Shown here piece by piece: positions 1-5,903 of a stretch of DNA of 10,946 nt. Every line of letters begins with the position of its first letter. Position 1 is the stretch's first letter. The DNA lies in contig PRDT01000023.1 in NCBI GenBank assembly GCA_003173995.1, positions 1 to 10,946 of the forward strand. The letters are read 5' to 3'. Source of the stretch: Candidatus Levyibacteriota bacterium (lineage in GTDB: Bacteria; Patescibacteriota; Microgenomatia; Levybacterales; UBA12049). A model generated the notes under the pieces. It was not told where the DNA came from, ran no database searches, and saw only the letters and a list, made by a program, of their open reading frames with translations. The position numbers were made by a program, and so were the translations under genes.

Positions 1-69
1 CTCAACAACTCTCCGATGTATCTCTCTCACCAAACCAGTATAGAAAGCCAAAGATTACTATTCTGTTCT

Positions 70-711
70 TTAGGTAACAATTGTAATTTTTTTATGAGAC
101 ATGACAATTTTCTTTTGTGCAGCAAGCGTATGAAGTGCTTCAGTAACTCGAGGACGAGTAGCACCAATCAGTTGAGCTAATTCTTCATGAGACATGGTAA
201 TCTCTTGATTAGAGAAATAACCTCTTAATGTAATAAGCAAAGACAACATTCGCTGGTTGAGTTGGACAGATGACATTGATTGCATCGTGGAAGTATTCTC
301 CCGGATACGTTTGGCAAGATTGCGGATAACTCCTAACGCAACACTTGGGCGCTTATGTACAACTTGTTCTAGCTCTTTTTTTGATATTACCAACACATGA
401 GTCTCTTGAAGTGTGGCAACATGTGCAGATCGAGGCCCGGCATCCAAAATAGCAAGTTCTCCAATGATTTCTCCACTAGAACGAAGAGCAATTTGCACTT
501 CTTTCCCTTCTTCTGTCATGCGGTATACTTTTGTGAGGCCTTTATAGACAATATAGGCCTCTTCACCTGGTGTTCCTTCTTCTATAAAAACAGTCTTTGC
601 AGGAAGCACCTTCTCACGTACAACTGCTGCAATATGCATCAAATCTTCTTCCTCTAGCTCAGAAAAGAGCATACAGGAGCGAATAAGCTGTATTTTTTCT
701 TTTTCAGTCAC
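70..711 (-). CDS. Crp/Fnr family transcriptional regulator
   Basis: DNA-binding regulator with an N-terminal cyclic-nucleotide-binding beta-roll and a C-terminal winged helix-turn-helix. From the GTG at 711 the protein has 213 residues. Residues about 15-115 form the cNMP-type domain, with the phosphate-binding cassette signature GEIIGELAIL (80-89; Glu85) followed by PRSA (Arg94, Ser95), the residues that contact cyclic nucleotide in E. coli CRP. Residues about 150-213 hold the HTH, with recognition helix near TRPRVTEALHTL. An in-frame ATG exists at 792, but it would overlap the upstream carboxypeptidase gene by 56 bp and add residues atypical of the family. The GTG at 711 gives the usual family start and lies six bases after an extended -10 box. 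It is the last gene of the minus-strand group. The conserved Arg-Ser suggests ligand binding, but the ligand is unknown. Confidence 0.9.
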   Translation of the reverse strand: MTEKEKIQLIRSCMLFSELEEEDLMHIAAVVREKVLPAKTVFIEEGTPGEEAYIVYKGLTKVYRMTEEGKEVQIALRSSGEIIGELAILDAGPRSAHVATLQETHVLVISKKELEQVVHKRPSVALGVIRNLAKRIRENTSTMQSMSSVQLNQRMLSLLITLRGYFSNQEITMSHEELAQLIGATRPRVTEALHTLAAQKKIVMSHKKITIVT

Positions 712-717
712 GTTGGC

Positions 718-726
718 ATTATAACA
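718..726 (-). promoter_or_regulatory. Extended -10 promoter of the Crp/Fnr gene, leaderless arrangement
   Basis: On the minus strand TGT-TATAAT (TG at 726-725, hexamer at 723-718) is followed by six bases and then the GTG start at 711. Transcription would be expected to begin at or within a base or two of the GTG, so no ribosome binding site can precede it. There is no convincing -35 box. The element lies inside the 3' end and just beyond the stop of the carboxypeptidase gene, so the regulator could be transcribed independently of the operon. Confidence 0.6.
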
Positions 727-736
727 AATACCATTA

Positions 737-1702
737 CTACGTATGTGCGGGAGGGGTAACTTTAAGACTTCTGAGGGAGAAATCCAATACATCTTTCATC
801 TCTTGACGTCTATTTTCGCTATTAAGAAGCACAGCTATAATCTGATGACCTCCATAATCAAGATAGGTGACAAGGCAGAGTCCCGCCTCTGGCGTATAAC
901 CTGTTTTAACTCCTTTTACGCCTGGATAGGAAGAGATGAGATTGGTTTCATTTTCAAGGTCATATTCCTTATGAGTGCTCGTTCTTGGAATACTATAGTC
1001 AAATGTTGCTGATACCTTCGCAAATAAGGGAAAATTCTGAAGCGCATATCGTGTCATGACAAGCAGATCTCCAGCAGTCGTATATTGGTCCCCATCTCCT
1101 TCAAGACCTGTCGGGTTAGTGAAATGAGTATCCTTAAGACCCAATGCTACTGCTTTCTCATTCATTGCATGAGTAAATGCAACACGTCCTCCAGAAAAAT
1201 TATCTGCGAATACTTCAGCAGCATCATTGCCTGAATGAAGCATGAGTCCATAAAGTAATTCTTCTTTTGAGAGTATCTCTCCAGCGTCAAGCCCCATACT
1301 ATCTTCTCCTACAAGGTCACGATCTCTCACAAGGTATTTATCATCCGTCACAGGATGCTCGAGAGCGACAATGGCAGTCATTATTTTGGTCAAAGACGCC
1401 ATCGGAAGACGCTTTGTAGGTGACTTCGTAAAAAGTACTTTTTCAGTGGTCAAGTCATACGAAATGGCAGATGTAGCTGAAAGGTCAGAAAGCTCACGAG
1501 AAGGGCTCCTCGCGCTCTGAGAAGGTGTCCAGAGGTCAAGAGTACTGACCTGACCATTGGTAGCATAATTGAGAAAAACCGGAAGAGGAGAAAAAATGGT
1601 TGTCTGAAGAAGCGAAAGTGGTCGGAAAAGCCACAGCGCAAGAAGAAGGATACAACAACCCAAAAGCACAGAAATACTATAAATAATCCACTCTTTTTTC
1701 AT
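737..1702 (-). CDS. D-alanyl-D-alanine carboxypeptidase (penicillin-binding protein, S11 family)
   Basis: Serine D,D-carboxypeptidase that trims the terminal D-Ala of peptidoglycan stem peptides outside the membrane. All three S11 motifs are present in the 321-residue product: SxxK at S103-K106 (ASLTKIMTA), SxN at S157-N159 (SGND) and KTG at 266-268. Residues about 6-27 form one hydrophobic segment after a short lysine-containing start, consistent with a signal anchor. A linker of about 50 residues precedes the catalytic domain. The chain ends soon after the catalytic domain, so the beta-rich C-terminal domain and amphipathic anchor of E. coli PBP5 are missing. The start lies 11 bp after the deacetylase stop with no Shine-Dalgarno sequence, suggesting operon transcription and reinitiation. 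The family assignment is firm. Carboxypeptidase versus endopeptidase activity is inferred. Confidence 0.93.
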   Translation of the reverse strand: MKKEWIIYSISVLLGCCILLLALWLFRPLSLLQTTIFSPLPVFLNYATNGQVSTLDLWTPSQSARSPSRELSDLSATSAISYDLTTEKVLFTKSPTKRLPMASLTKIMTAIVALEHPVTDDKYLVRDRDLVGEDSMGLDAGEILSKEELLYGLMLHSGNDAAEVFADNFSGGRVAFTHAMNEKAVALGLKDTHFTNPTGLEGDGDQYTTAGDLLVMTRYALQNFPLFAKVSATFDYSIPRTSTHKEYDLENETNLISSYPGVKGVKTGYTPEAGLCLVTYLDYGGHQIIAVLLNSENRRQEMKDVLDFSLRSLKVTPPAHT

Positions 1703-1713
1703 ATTGAGATAGT

Positions 1714-2550
1714 CTAGTGAGCGCTTTCTGCGTATGTTGTCAGACGAATATTGTTATCTTTAATAGTTTGCTTAGTCCTATCACTCGTTAGTATTTCCAA
1801 ATCTGTGAGCCTCCATTTGCCTTGACTGTCATCAATTGCTGGATGGAACATAAATTCGGCAACCTCCCCTGATTTAAGAGAAGATAAGAGCTGGCAAAAT
1901 GAAGCAACAGGATCACTATCAGTATAAAAATAACTCATGTTAATATAATCTACAGTCTTAATACCTTTTTGTCGTAAGTGGTCTTTATAACCAAGATCAA
2001 ACTCAAATTTCCCACCATAGATATCCTCTTCTGACAAAGGACTTATTGGACGAAGAGGCAGGTGAAGTGATAGTGCCAACTGCTCATAGACATCAATAAT
2101 AGGAGGATAGGATGCAACACCGTGGTGACTATCCAGATGATCTACTGGTCCTAAGATTTTCTCAACCTGTTCAACTTGAGCTGTTAACTCCCTTTCAACT
2201 GCAAATTTATCAAATCTACCAAAATACTCTTTCCAAGCGCTTCCTTTCCATTCCTTTCCATCTTTCACTTCTTTATATGGCCTGCTAAATTTTTCAAGTC
2301 CATTCCAAACCTGCTGGACAAGTGGCTTGCCATAGGTGAGATTAAGATGCACACCATGGGAAAGGGGAGACTTGGTAAGTCCACTTTTATTTTCTAGTCC
2401 TTCCAAAAAAGCGTCAGGACTCACCACATTACCCATGACCGTTGTGCTTGTCAGGATGCCTTCTTCATAGGCTTTTTTTATGCCAGCATTGACACCTTCG
2501 CTATAGCCAAAGTCATCAGCATTGATAATAACAAGTGCACCACCACTCAT
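1714..2550 (-). CDS. ChbG/YdjC (HpnK-like) carbohydrate deacetylase
   Basis: Member of the YdjC/ChbG/HpnK family, metal-dependent enzymes that remove N-acetyl groups from amino sugars. The 278-residue product starts with the family signature INADDFGYSEGVN (9-21; Asp12, Asp13), followed by SHGVHLNLT (64-72; His65, His68), VDHLDSHHG (136-144; His138, His142, His143) and a late EFMFHPA (232-238; His236). These supply the Asp/His metal site and catalytic residues of the family. Length is typical. It heads a minus-strand group with the carboxypeptidase 11 bp downstream, so a cell-envelope or glycan role is plausible, but the sugar substrate cannot be read from sequence. It has its own extended -10 box six bases before the ATG and is divergent from obg across 68 bp. 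Confidence 0.88.
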   Translation of the reverse strand: MSGGALVIINADDFGYSEGVNAGIKKAYEEGILTSTTVMGNVVSPDAFLEGLENKSGLTKSPLSHGVHLNLTYGKPLVQQVWNGLEKFSRPYKEVKDGKEWKGSAWKEYFGRFDKFAVERELTAQVEQVEKILGPVDHLDSHHGVASYPPIIDVYEQLALSLHLPLRPISPLSEEDIYGGKFEFDLGYKDHLRQKGIKTVDYINMSYFYTDSDPVASFCQLLSSLKSGEVAEFMFHPAIDDSQGKWRLTDLEILTSDRTKQTIKDNNIRLTTYAESAH

Positions 2551-2556
2551 ATACTC

Positions 2557-2565
2557 ACTATAGCA
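2557..2565 (-). promoter_or_regulatory. Extended -10 promoter of the deacetylase operon, leaderless arrangement
   Basis: Minus-strand TGC-TATAGT (TG at 2565-2564, hexamer 2562-2557) is followed by six bases and the ATG at 2550. The predicted transcription start falls essentially on the start codon. No good -35 box is seen. Confidence 0.6.
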
Positions 2566-2600
2566 AATCCCTTATAGACTGGCTAGAGAAGCAACCGACA

Positions 2601-2609
2601 TGATACAAT
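2601..2609 (+). promoter_or_regulatory. Extended -10 promoter of obg, near-leaderless
   Basis: TGA-TACAAT at 2601-2609 is followed by nine bases and the ATG at 2619. A start site about seven bases after the hexamer would leave a leader of only about three bases or none. No Shine-Dalgarno sequence and no clear -35 box are present. Confidence 0.5.
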
Positions 2610-2618
2610 GCACCTATT

Positions 2619-3587
2619 ATGCTAGTTGATAACGTTGTTATTACGGTACAAGCAGGAAAAGGCGGCAATGGATCTGTGCATTTTAGACGTAATGCCCAAA
2701 CAGCAAAAGGAGGCCCTGACGGTGGTGATGGGGGTAATGGAGGAAATGTCTATTTCCAAGGAGTAGATGATATCTTAGGACTTCGAAATTTTCGCTTTCA
2801 GAAATCTATCAAAGCAGAAGATGGGGTGAATGGGGGACGACAAAAATTATTTGGTAGAAATGGGAAAGACATGATAACAAAAATTCCTCTAGGGACACTT
2901 GTCACCAATCTTGATACAAATGAAGAAGTTGAGATAACAGATACTGAAAAGCAAATCCTTATTGCTAAAGGAGGAGTAGGTGGAAGAGGCAATGATAAAT
3001 TCAAGTCACCAACAGATCAGGCTCCTCATTATGCAGAAAAGGGAACACCAGGAGAAATAAAGCATCTTCGTCTCGAACTTCGTCTCATTGCAGAGATAGG
3101 CCTTATTGGCCTTCCAAATGCCGGTAAAAGTAGTCTGTTACAAGCACTAACCAACGCACATCCAAAAATAGGAAATTATCCATTTACGACACTGGAGCCA
3201 AATATTGGTATGATGCATGGCATTCCACTTGCAGATATTCCTGGCCTTATTGAAGGCGCATCAGAGGGAAAAGGACTGGGCACAGCATTTTTAAGACATG
3301 TGCAGAAGACAAAAGTCTTGCTTCACTGTATTGATAGCACCCAAGAGGATCTCCTGAATGCGTACAAAACGGTCCGACATGAGTTGGAGGAATATAATTC
3401 TGAAATGTTAGCCAAAAAAGAAATTATTTTACTCACAAAAGTAGATGAGATAACTCCAGAGCAGCTTAAAAAAGCACTCACTCAGTTGAAGAAAATCGGA
3501 TATACTGTTTTGACAACTTCTATCTATGATGATGCCTCACTTGACGCATTATCAAAAGAATTAGAAAAAGAGGTAAATAATGGCTAA
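2619..3587 (+). CDS. obg: Obg family GTPase (CgtA), short form
   Basis: Ribosome-associated GTPase involved in late 50S subunit assembly and stress control. The N-terminal Obg domain (about 1-155) shows the glycine-rich loops (GKGGNGSV, GGPDGGDGGNGGNV) and the GGxGGRGND segment. The G domain follows: G1 GLPNAGKSS (164-172), G2 around PFTT (188-191), G3 DIPG (206-209), G4 TKVD (273-276) and a G5-like TTS (299-301). The protein stops at 322 residues, right after the G domain, so the variable C-terminal domain found in longer Obg proteins such as that of B. subtilis is absent. Its stop codon overlaps the next gene by 8 bp, giving a two-gene operon. Confidence 0.96.
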   Translation: MLVDNVVITVQAGKGGNGSVHFRRNAQTAKGGPDGGDGGNGGNVYFQGVDDILGLRNFRFQKSIKAEDGVNGGRQKLFGRNGKDMITKIPLGTLVTNLDTNEEVEITDTEKQILIAKGGVGGRGNDKFKSPTDQAPHYAEKGTPGEIKHLRLELRLIAEIGLIGLPNAGKSSLLQALTNAHPKIGNYPFTTLEPNIGMMHGIPLADIPGLIEGASEGKGLGTAFLRHVQKTKVLLHCIDSTQEDLLNAYKTVRHELEEYNSEMLAKKEIILLTKVDEITPEQLKKALTQLKKIGYTVLTTSIYDDASLDALSKELEKEVNNG

Positions 3588-4263
3588 AGTACTAAAAATT
3601 GCACATAGGGGAGCTTCAGGACACGAGCCAGAAAATACGCTTGCTGCATTCAAAAAAGCATTGGAATTTCATGTAGATATGATTGAATTGGACGTCCACA
3701 AATGTAAAAGCGGAGAGATTGTCGTCATTCATGATGGAACAGTTAATCGCACAACTAATGGACGAGGGAAGGTAAACAAACATACTCTCAAACAACTCAA
3801 ATCATTAAATGCGGGCAATGGTGAAAAGATCCCTACGCTTCAAGAGGTTATTGATCTTGTAAAGAAAAAAGCTATTATTAACATTAATATTAAAGATGCT
3901 GGAGCAACATCCGCAACATTTGAAATTATTAAGAACAATCTGACCAAAGGAATCATTGCTGAGAATTCAGTCATACTCTCTGCTGAACGAATGGGTATAG
4001 TCAGAACAGCTCACAGAGCACAGCTTGTAACGACAATACCTTCATTAATATTTTTCCCTCGAGTATTTATTTGGTTTCTGAAGCGCATGAATCCATACGC
4101 TATTGAAATTTATAAGCGGGTAGTCTCCAAACAAATAGTGGAAATTGCTCACTCTATTGGAACAAAAGTTTATGTGTGGACAGTAAACAGCCCAGAAGAA
4201 ATACATAGGATGAAACAACTGGGTGTTGATGGTATTATCAGCGATTACCCTGACAGGATCTAA
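3580..4263 (+). CDS. Glycerophosphodiester phosphodiesterase (GDPD) family protein
   Basis: TIM-barrel phosphodiesterase of the GDPD/UgpQ type, which hydrolyses glycerophosphodiesters to glycerol-3-phosphate and an alcohol. The 227-residue chain shows the catalytic HRG (His9-Arg10), ENT (Glu18-Thr20), metal ligands ELDVH (Glu36, Asp38), the second catalytic histidine in HDGTVNRTTNG (His51), and the C-terminal WTVN and GVDGIISDYPD segments. One position is odd: where the family normally has Glu in an ExK motif on the next strand, this protein reads NINIK (101-105), with Asn103 in the place of the metal-binding Glu. The ATG lies inside the end of obg (8-bp overlap) and is preceded by AGAGG, a plausible ribosome binding site. 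No signal peptide is seen, so it is probably cytoplasmic. Family is certain, activity less so. Confidence 0.9.
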   Translation: MAKVLKIAHRGASGHEPENTLAAFKKALEFHVDMIELDVHKCKSGEIVVIHDGTVNRTTNGRGKVNKHTLKQLKSLNAGNGEKIPTLQEVIDLVKKKAIININIKDAGATSATFEIIKNNLTKGIIAENSVILSAERMGIVRTAHRAQLVTTIPSLIFFPRVFIWFLKRMNPYAIEIYKRVVSKQIVEIAHSIGTKVYVWTVNSPEEIHRMKQLGVDGIISDYPDRI

Positions 4264-4268
4264 CCTAT

Positions 4269-4469
4269 TTATTTTCTCTTGAGGACTGGTAATCCTGTCC
4301 TTGTATTTTCCACAACTTTAAAGCCTTCAGGAACAGTATCAATTGCCTTAGGTCCTGCTTTTCGAGAAAAATAGTAAATTGTCTGCTGTCTGCCTCCACC
4401 TCGCAGTGTCACCAATGTCTGGTGAAGGTAGTATTTTGTCCCCTTCGCATTTGTATATTCAAAAGCCAT
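4269..4469 (-). CDS. Conserved small protein of unknown function (66 aa)
   Basis: A 66-residue basic, tyrosine- and glycine-rich protein starting MAFEYTNAKGTKYYLH and ending TGLPVLKRK. No catalytic motif, membrane segment or signal peptide is seen. Alternating polar and aromatic residues suggest a small beta-rich fold. I recall similar short proteins in Patescibacteria genomes but cannot assign a function. That it is a real gene is supported by a near-perfect Shine-Dalgarno site at ideal distance. It converges on the phosphodiesterase gene with only 5 bp between the two stop codons and no terminator hairpin between them. Confidence 0.8.
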   Translation of the reverse strand: MAFEYTNAKGTKYYLHQTLVTLRGGGRQQTIYYFSRKAGPKAIDTVPEGFKVVENTRTGLPVLKRK

Positions 4470-4473
4470 ATGT

Positions 4474-4482
4474 CACCTCCTT
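4474..4482 (-). promoter_or_regulatory. Consensus Shine-Dalgarno site of the 66-aa gene
   Basis: Minus-strand AAGGAGGTGACAT precedes the ATG at 4469. The AAGGAGGTG core is complementary to the canonical 16S rRNA 3' end. The spacing from GGAGG to ATG is six bases. This is far stronger than anything in front of the larger genes here. Confidence 0.85.
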
Positions 4483-4643
4483 GTGGTGATAAAATAGATA
4501 ACTTCTCTTTATATAACGACATATAAGTACTATTTGTTACGTATCTCAACAGTATCTTGTTGGAAAGAGAAAGCAATTAAAGGCTCGTATGAATCCCGTA
4601 AAATAATAAGATAGCTTCAGATATGAGATTTCTGCTTGATTGC

Positions 4644-4673
4644 TTGACTGTAAGAAACCCAGTTGTGTATAGT
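4644..4673 (+). promoter_or_regulatory. Sigma70-like promoter upstream of the 177-aa gene
   Basis: TTGACT (4644-4649) and TATAGT (4668-4673) are separated by 18 bp, each matching five of six consensus bases. The start site would be near 4680, giving a leader of about 37 bases before the ATG at 4717. The leader has no evident Shine-Dalgarno sequence. A 10-bp direct repeat, TAAGATAGCT, flanks this promoter at 4607-4616 and 4689-4698. Confidence 0.55.
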
Positions 4674-4716
4674 CGGGTAAGATTTCAGTAAGATAGCTGT
4701 CAGTGGCACGTAAATT

Positions 4717-5250
4717 ATGACAACACTTATTCCCTTTATTGCAACCCAACAACGTGTTAGCGTACAGAAGACTCAGTCATTTAGACTTTCTGTTGATTGG
4801 AAGAAAGACAAGACAATCATCACCATGAGTCTTTTCGCAGATCATGTGACAACCAAGCACATGCCACATGTCCTTTCTGTACTTCGCAAACATTTACCTA
4901 CTATCTTACGCTCCACATGCTTTAATGAAGAAGATATCCCTTTTTCCGAAGAAGTGCGCGCAACAGAGCTTGGCCATTTATTCGAACATATACTCCTTGA
5001 ATACTTATGCAAAGAGAAAATTCGTCTTGGCTGCCAAGAAGCAATATTTAGTGGAATTACCAAGTGGGATTGGAATAGATATCCATATGGGACATTCCAT
5101 ATTCATATTACCATTCCTTATGAAGATAGAATCTTTTTCGCTCAAGCGTTTCAAAAAGCTACACAACTTTTTACTATTATTCTGGAGAAACAACGACCAG
5201 TGAAACAACAATATTTTCTTTCACCACAACCTAATAATTTTTCTGTCTAG
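4717..5250 (+). CDS. Stand-alone protein resembling the cyanophycin synthetase N-terminal domain, with HxxEH motif
   Basis: A soluble 177-residue protein. The central segment TELGHLFEHILLEYLC (83-98) contains HxxEH (His87, Glu90, His91) and a further Glu95. The next part (about 126-155) has a beta strand GTFHIHITIPYED followed by a helix rich in alanine and phenylalanine. This order (GHxxEHxxLE, then a YxVxxxYE-like strand, then a helix) resembles the N-terminal domain of cyanophycin synthetase CphA, where from memory an analogous histidine/glutamate cluster forms a cryptic hydrolytic site. There is no ATP-grasp or Mur-ligase domain here or next door, so it is not a polymerase. HxxEH is also the zinc motif of M16 peptidases, so a small metallohydrolase is possible. 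The resemblance is pattern-based and unverified. The gene has its own promoter, stands alone, and ends just before a symmetric terminator. Confidence 0.75.
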   Translation: MTTLIPFIATQQRVSVQKTQSFRLSVDWKKDKTIITMSLFADHVTTKHMPHVLSVLRKHLPTILRSTCFNEEDIPFSEEVRATELGHLFEHILLEYLCKEKIRLGCQEAIFSGITKWDWNRYPYGTFHIHITIPYEDRIFFAQAFQKATQLFTIILEKQRPVKQQYFLSPQPNNFSV

Positions 5251-5260
5251 AGATAATTGC

Positions 5261-5294
5261 ACTAAAAACAGACGCATTACCATCTGTTTTTAGT
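5261..5294. terminator. Bidirectional intrinsic terminator
   Basis: A perfect 12-bp inverted repeat, ACTAAAAACAGA (5261-5272) and TCTGTTTTTAGT (5283-5294), with a 10-base loop. The A-tract in one arm and T-tract in the other give a U-run in either direction. It lies between the stop of the 177-aa gene (5250, plus) and the stop of the 51-aa KGG gene (5306, minus), so it can serve both convergent transcripts. The GC-containing core is short, so efficiency is uncertain. Confidence 0.65.
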
Positions 5295-5305
5295 TGGTAG
5301 GAAAA

Positions 5306-5461
5306 TTATGCTTTCCCTCCCATTCGAGCAACTCGCTGTCTTGTCTCTGGACTTGCTGCTTGCAGTCCTCGCAGTCGATGCTTCGCTTTTCCACCTTTTT
5401 GACCTACACGCTTTCGTGTTTCTTCATCTGCTGATGCTAATCCTCGTTTACTTTTTGCCAT
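5306..5461 (-). CDS. Small KGG-motif protein (51 aa)
   Basis: A 51-residue strongly basic protein, MAKSKRGLASADEETRKRVG at its start, then QKGGKAKHRLRGLQAA and a second repeat SPETRQRVARMGGKA at the end. Two related units, (D/S)xET(R)xRV(G/A)xxGGKA, make it an internal duplication. KGG repeats of this kind occur in small general-stress proteins such as the E. coli YciG/B. subtilis GsiB types, in many of which the unit is repeated. The function is unproven, possibly a hydrophilic or nucleic-acid-associated stress protein. The start is fixed by a perfect Shine-Dalgarno sequence eight bases upstream, and a terminator follows the stop by 12 bp. It is divergent from a second KGG gene at 5645. Confidence 0.88.
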   Translation of the reverse strand: MAKSKRGLASADEETRKRVGQKGGKAKHRLRGLQAASPETRQRVARMGGKA

Positions 5462-5466
5462 TCAGC

Positions 5467-5477
5467 TCACCTCCTTT
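5467..5477 (-). promoter_or_regulatory. Consensus Shine-Dalgarno site of the 51-aa KGG gene
   Basis: Minus-strand AAAGGAGGTGA ends six bases before the ATG at 5461, with eight bases between the GGAGG core and the start. It is an essentially full match to the anti-Shine-Dalgarno sequence and decides the start of this short gene. Confidence 0.88.
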
Positions 5478-5644
5478 CATAAATCCCCAAAAGCATAAAG
5501 AATAATGGTAAAACACCACTAATAAAAATGTAAAAATGTTGAAAGAAAATGAGTGATTACTTGCTTTCTTTGCCACAATGATCTTTCTTATTCCTTACGT
5601 AATTTTTATTTTATTCTCAAAGCAGACAATTACAGTAAAAGTGT

Positions 5645-5848
5645 ATGAGAAAGCGAACAAAAGCATCGATGAGGAGTGCAGGGAAAAAAGGTGGCGAAAC
5701 AACCAAAACAAAAAATGGCTCATCATTCTATAAGAAAATTGGCCAAAAAGGGGGTACGACAACAAGAGAAAAATTAGGTGAAGATTTTTATAGAAAAATA
5801 GGACAAAAGGGAGGACTCAAAAGTAGTAAAAAAAGAGCAGAAAAATAG
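5645..5848 (+). CDS. KGG-repeat stress-type protein (67 aa)
   Basis: A 67-residue, lysine-rich hydrophilic protein with three KGG units: AGKKGGETTKTKNGSSF, YKKIGQKGGTTTREKLGEDF and YRKIGQKGGLKSSKK. The period is about 20 residues. This is the layout of GsiB/YciG-like KGG proteins, which are associated with general stress and have no known enzymatic activity. An internal ATG at codon 9 is an alternative start. No Shine-Dalgarno sequence precedes the ATG at 5645. A weak -10-like TACAGT sits at 5631-5636, only eight bases upstream. The intergenic stretch to the divergent KGG gene (5478-5644) is very AT-rich and shows no other gene. Confidence 0.8.
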   Translation: MRKRTKASMRSAGKKGGETTKTKNGSSFYKKIGQKGGTTTREKLGEDFYRKIGQKGGLKSSKKRAEK

Positions 5849-5856
5849 TTTGATTA

Positions 5857-5885
5857 TTGGAAAAATGGTAAATTAGTGCTATCAT
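5857..5885 (+). promoter_or_regulatory. Promoter of the response regulator gene
   Basis: TTGGAA (5857-5862) and the extended -10 TGC-TATCAT (TG at 5877-5878, hexamer 5880-5885) are 17 bp apart. The start site would be near 5892, about 12 bases before the ATG at 5904. The leader lacks a clear Shine-Dalgarno sequence. Confidence 0.6.
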
Positions 5886-5903
5886 CTTGACGAGTATTTC
5901 TCC

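Noticed and set aside
1..17. Possible 5' end of a class II tRNA (Ser/Leu-like, CGGAGAG-TT-GTTGAG) on the minus strand running off the window.
   Set aside because: Only about 15 bases are visible, with no anticodon or acceptor partner. The match to the tRNA-Ser consensus could be chance, so no RNA gene is called.
712..792. N-terminal extension of the Crp/Fnr regulator from an ATG at 792.
   Set aside because: It overlaps the carboxypeptidase gene by 56 bp, adds residues not typical of the family, and the GTG at 711 lies six bases after a strong extended -10 box.
4544..4565. Imperfect 8-bp hairpin (TCTCAACA with TGTTGGAA, one wobble, six-base loop).
   Set aside because: No T-run on either side and weak pairing, so it is not supported as a terminator. 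It also overlaps a weak -35-like TTGAGA for the 66-aa gene that lacks a good -10.
4546..4752. 68-codon minus-strand frame spanning the 5' end of the 177-aa gene.
   Set aside because: Cysteine-rich low-complexity product, no ribosome binding site, and overlaps a better supported gene and promoter. Treated as a shadow frame.
5308..5505. 65-codon plus-strand frame rich in Leu/Phe that could look like a small membrane protein.
   Set aside because: It is antisense to the 51-aa KGG gene, which has a perfect Shine-Dalgarno site. The hydrophobicity is explained as the complement of Lys/Glu/Arg codons.
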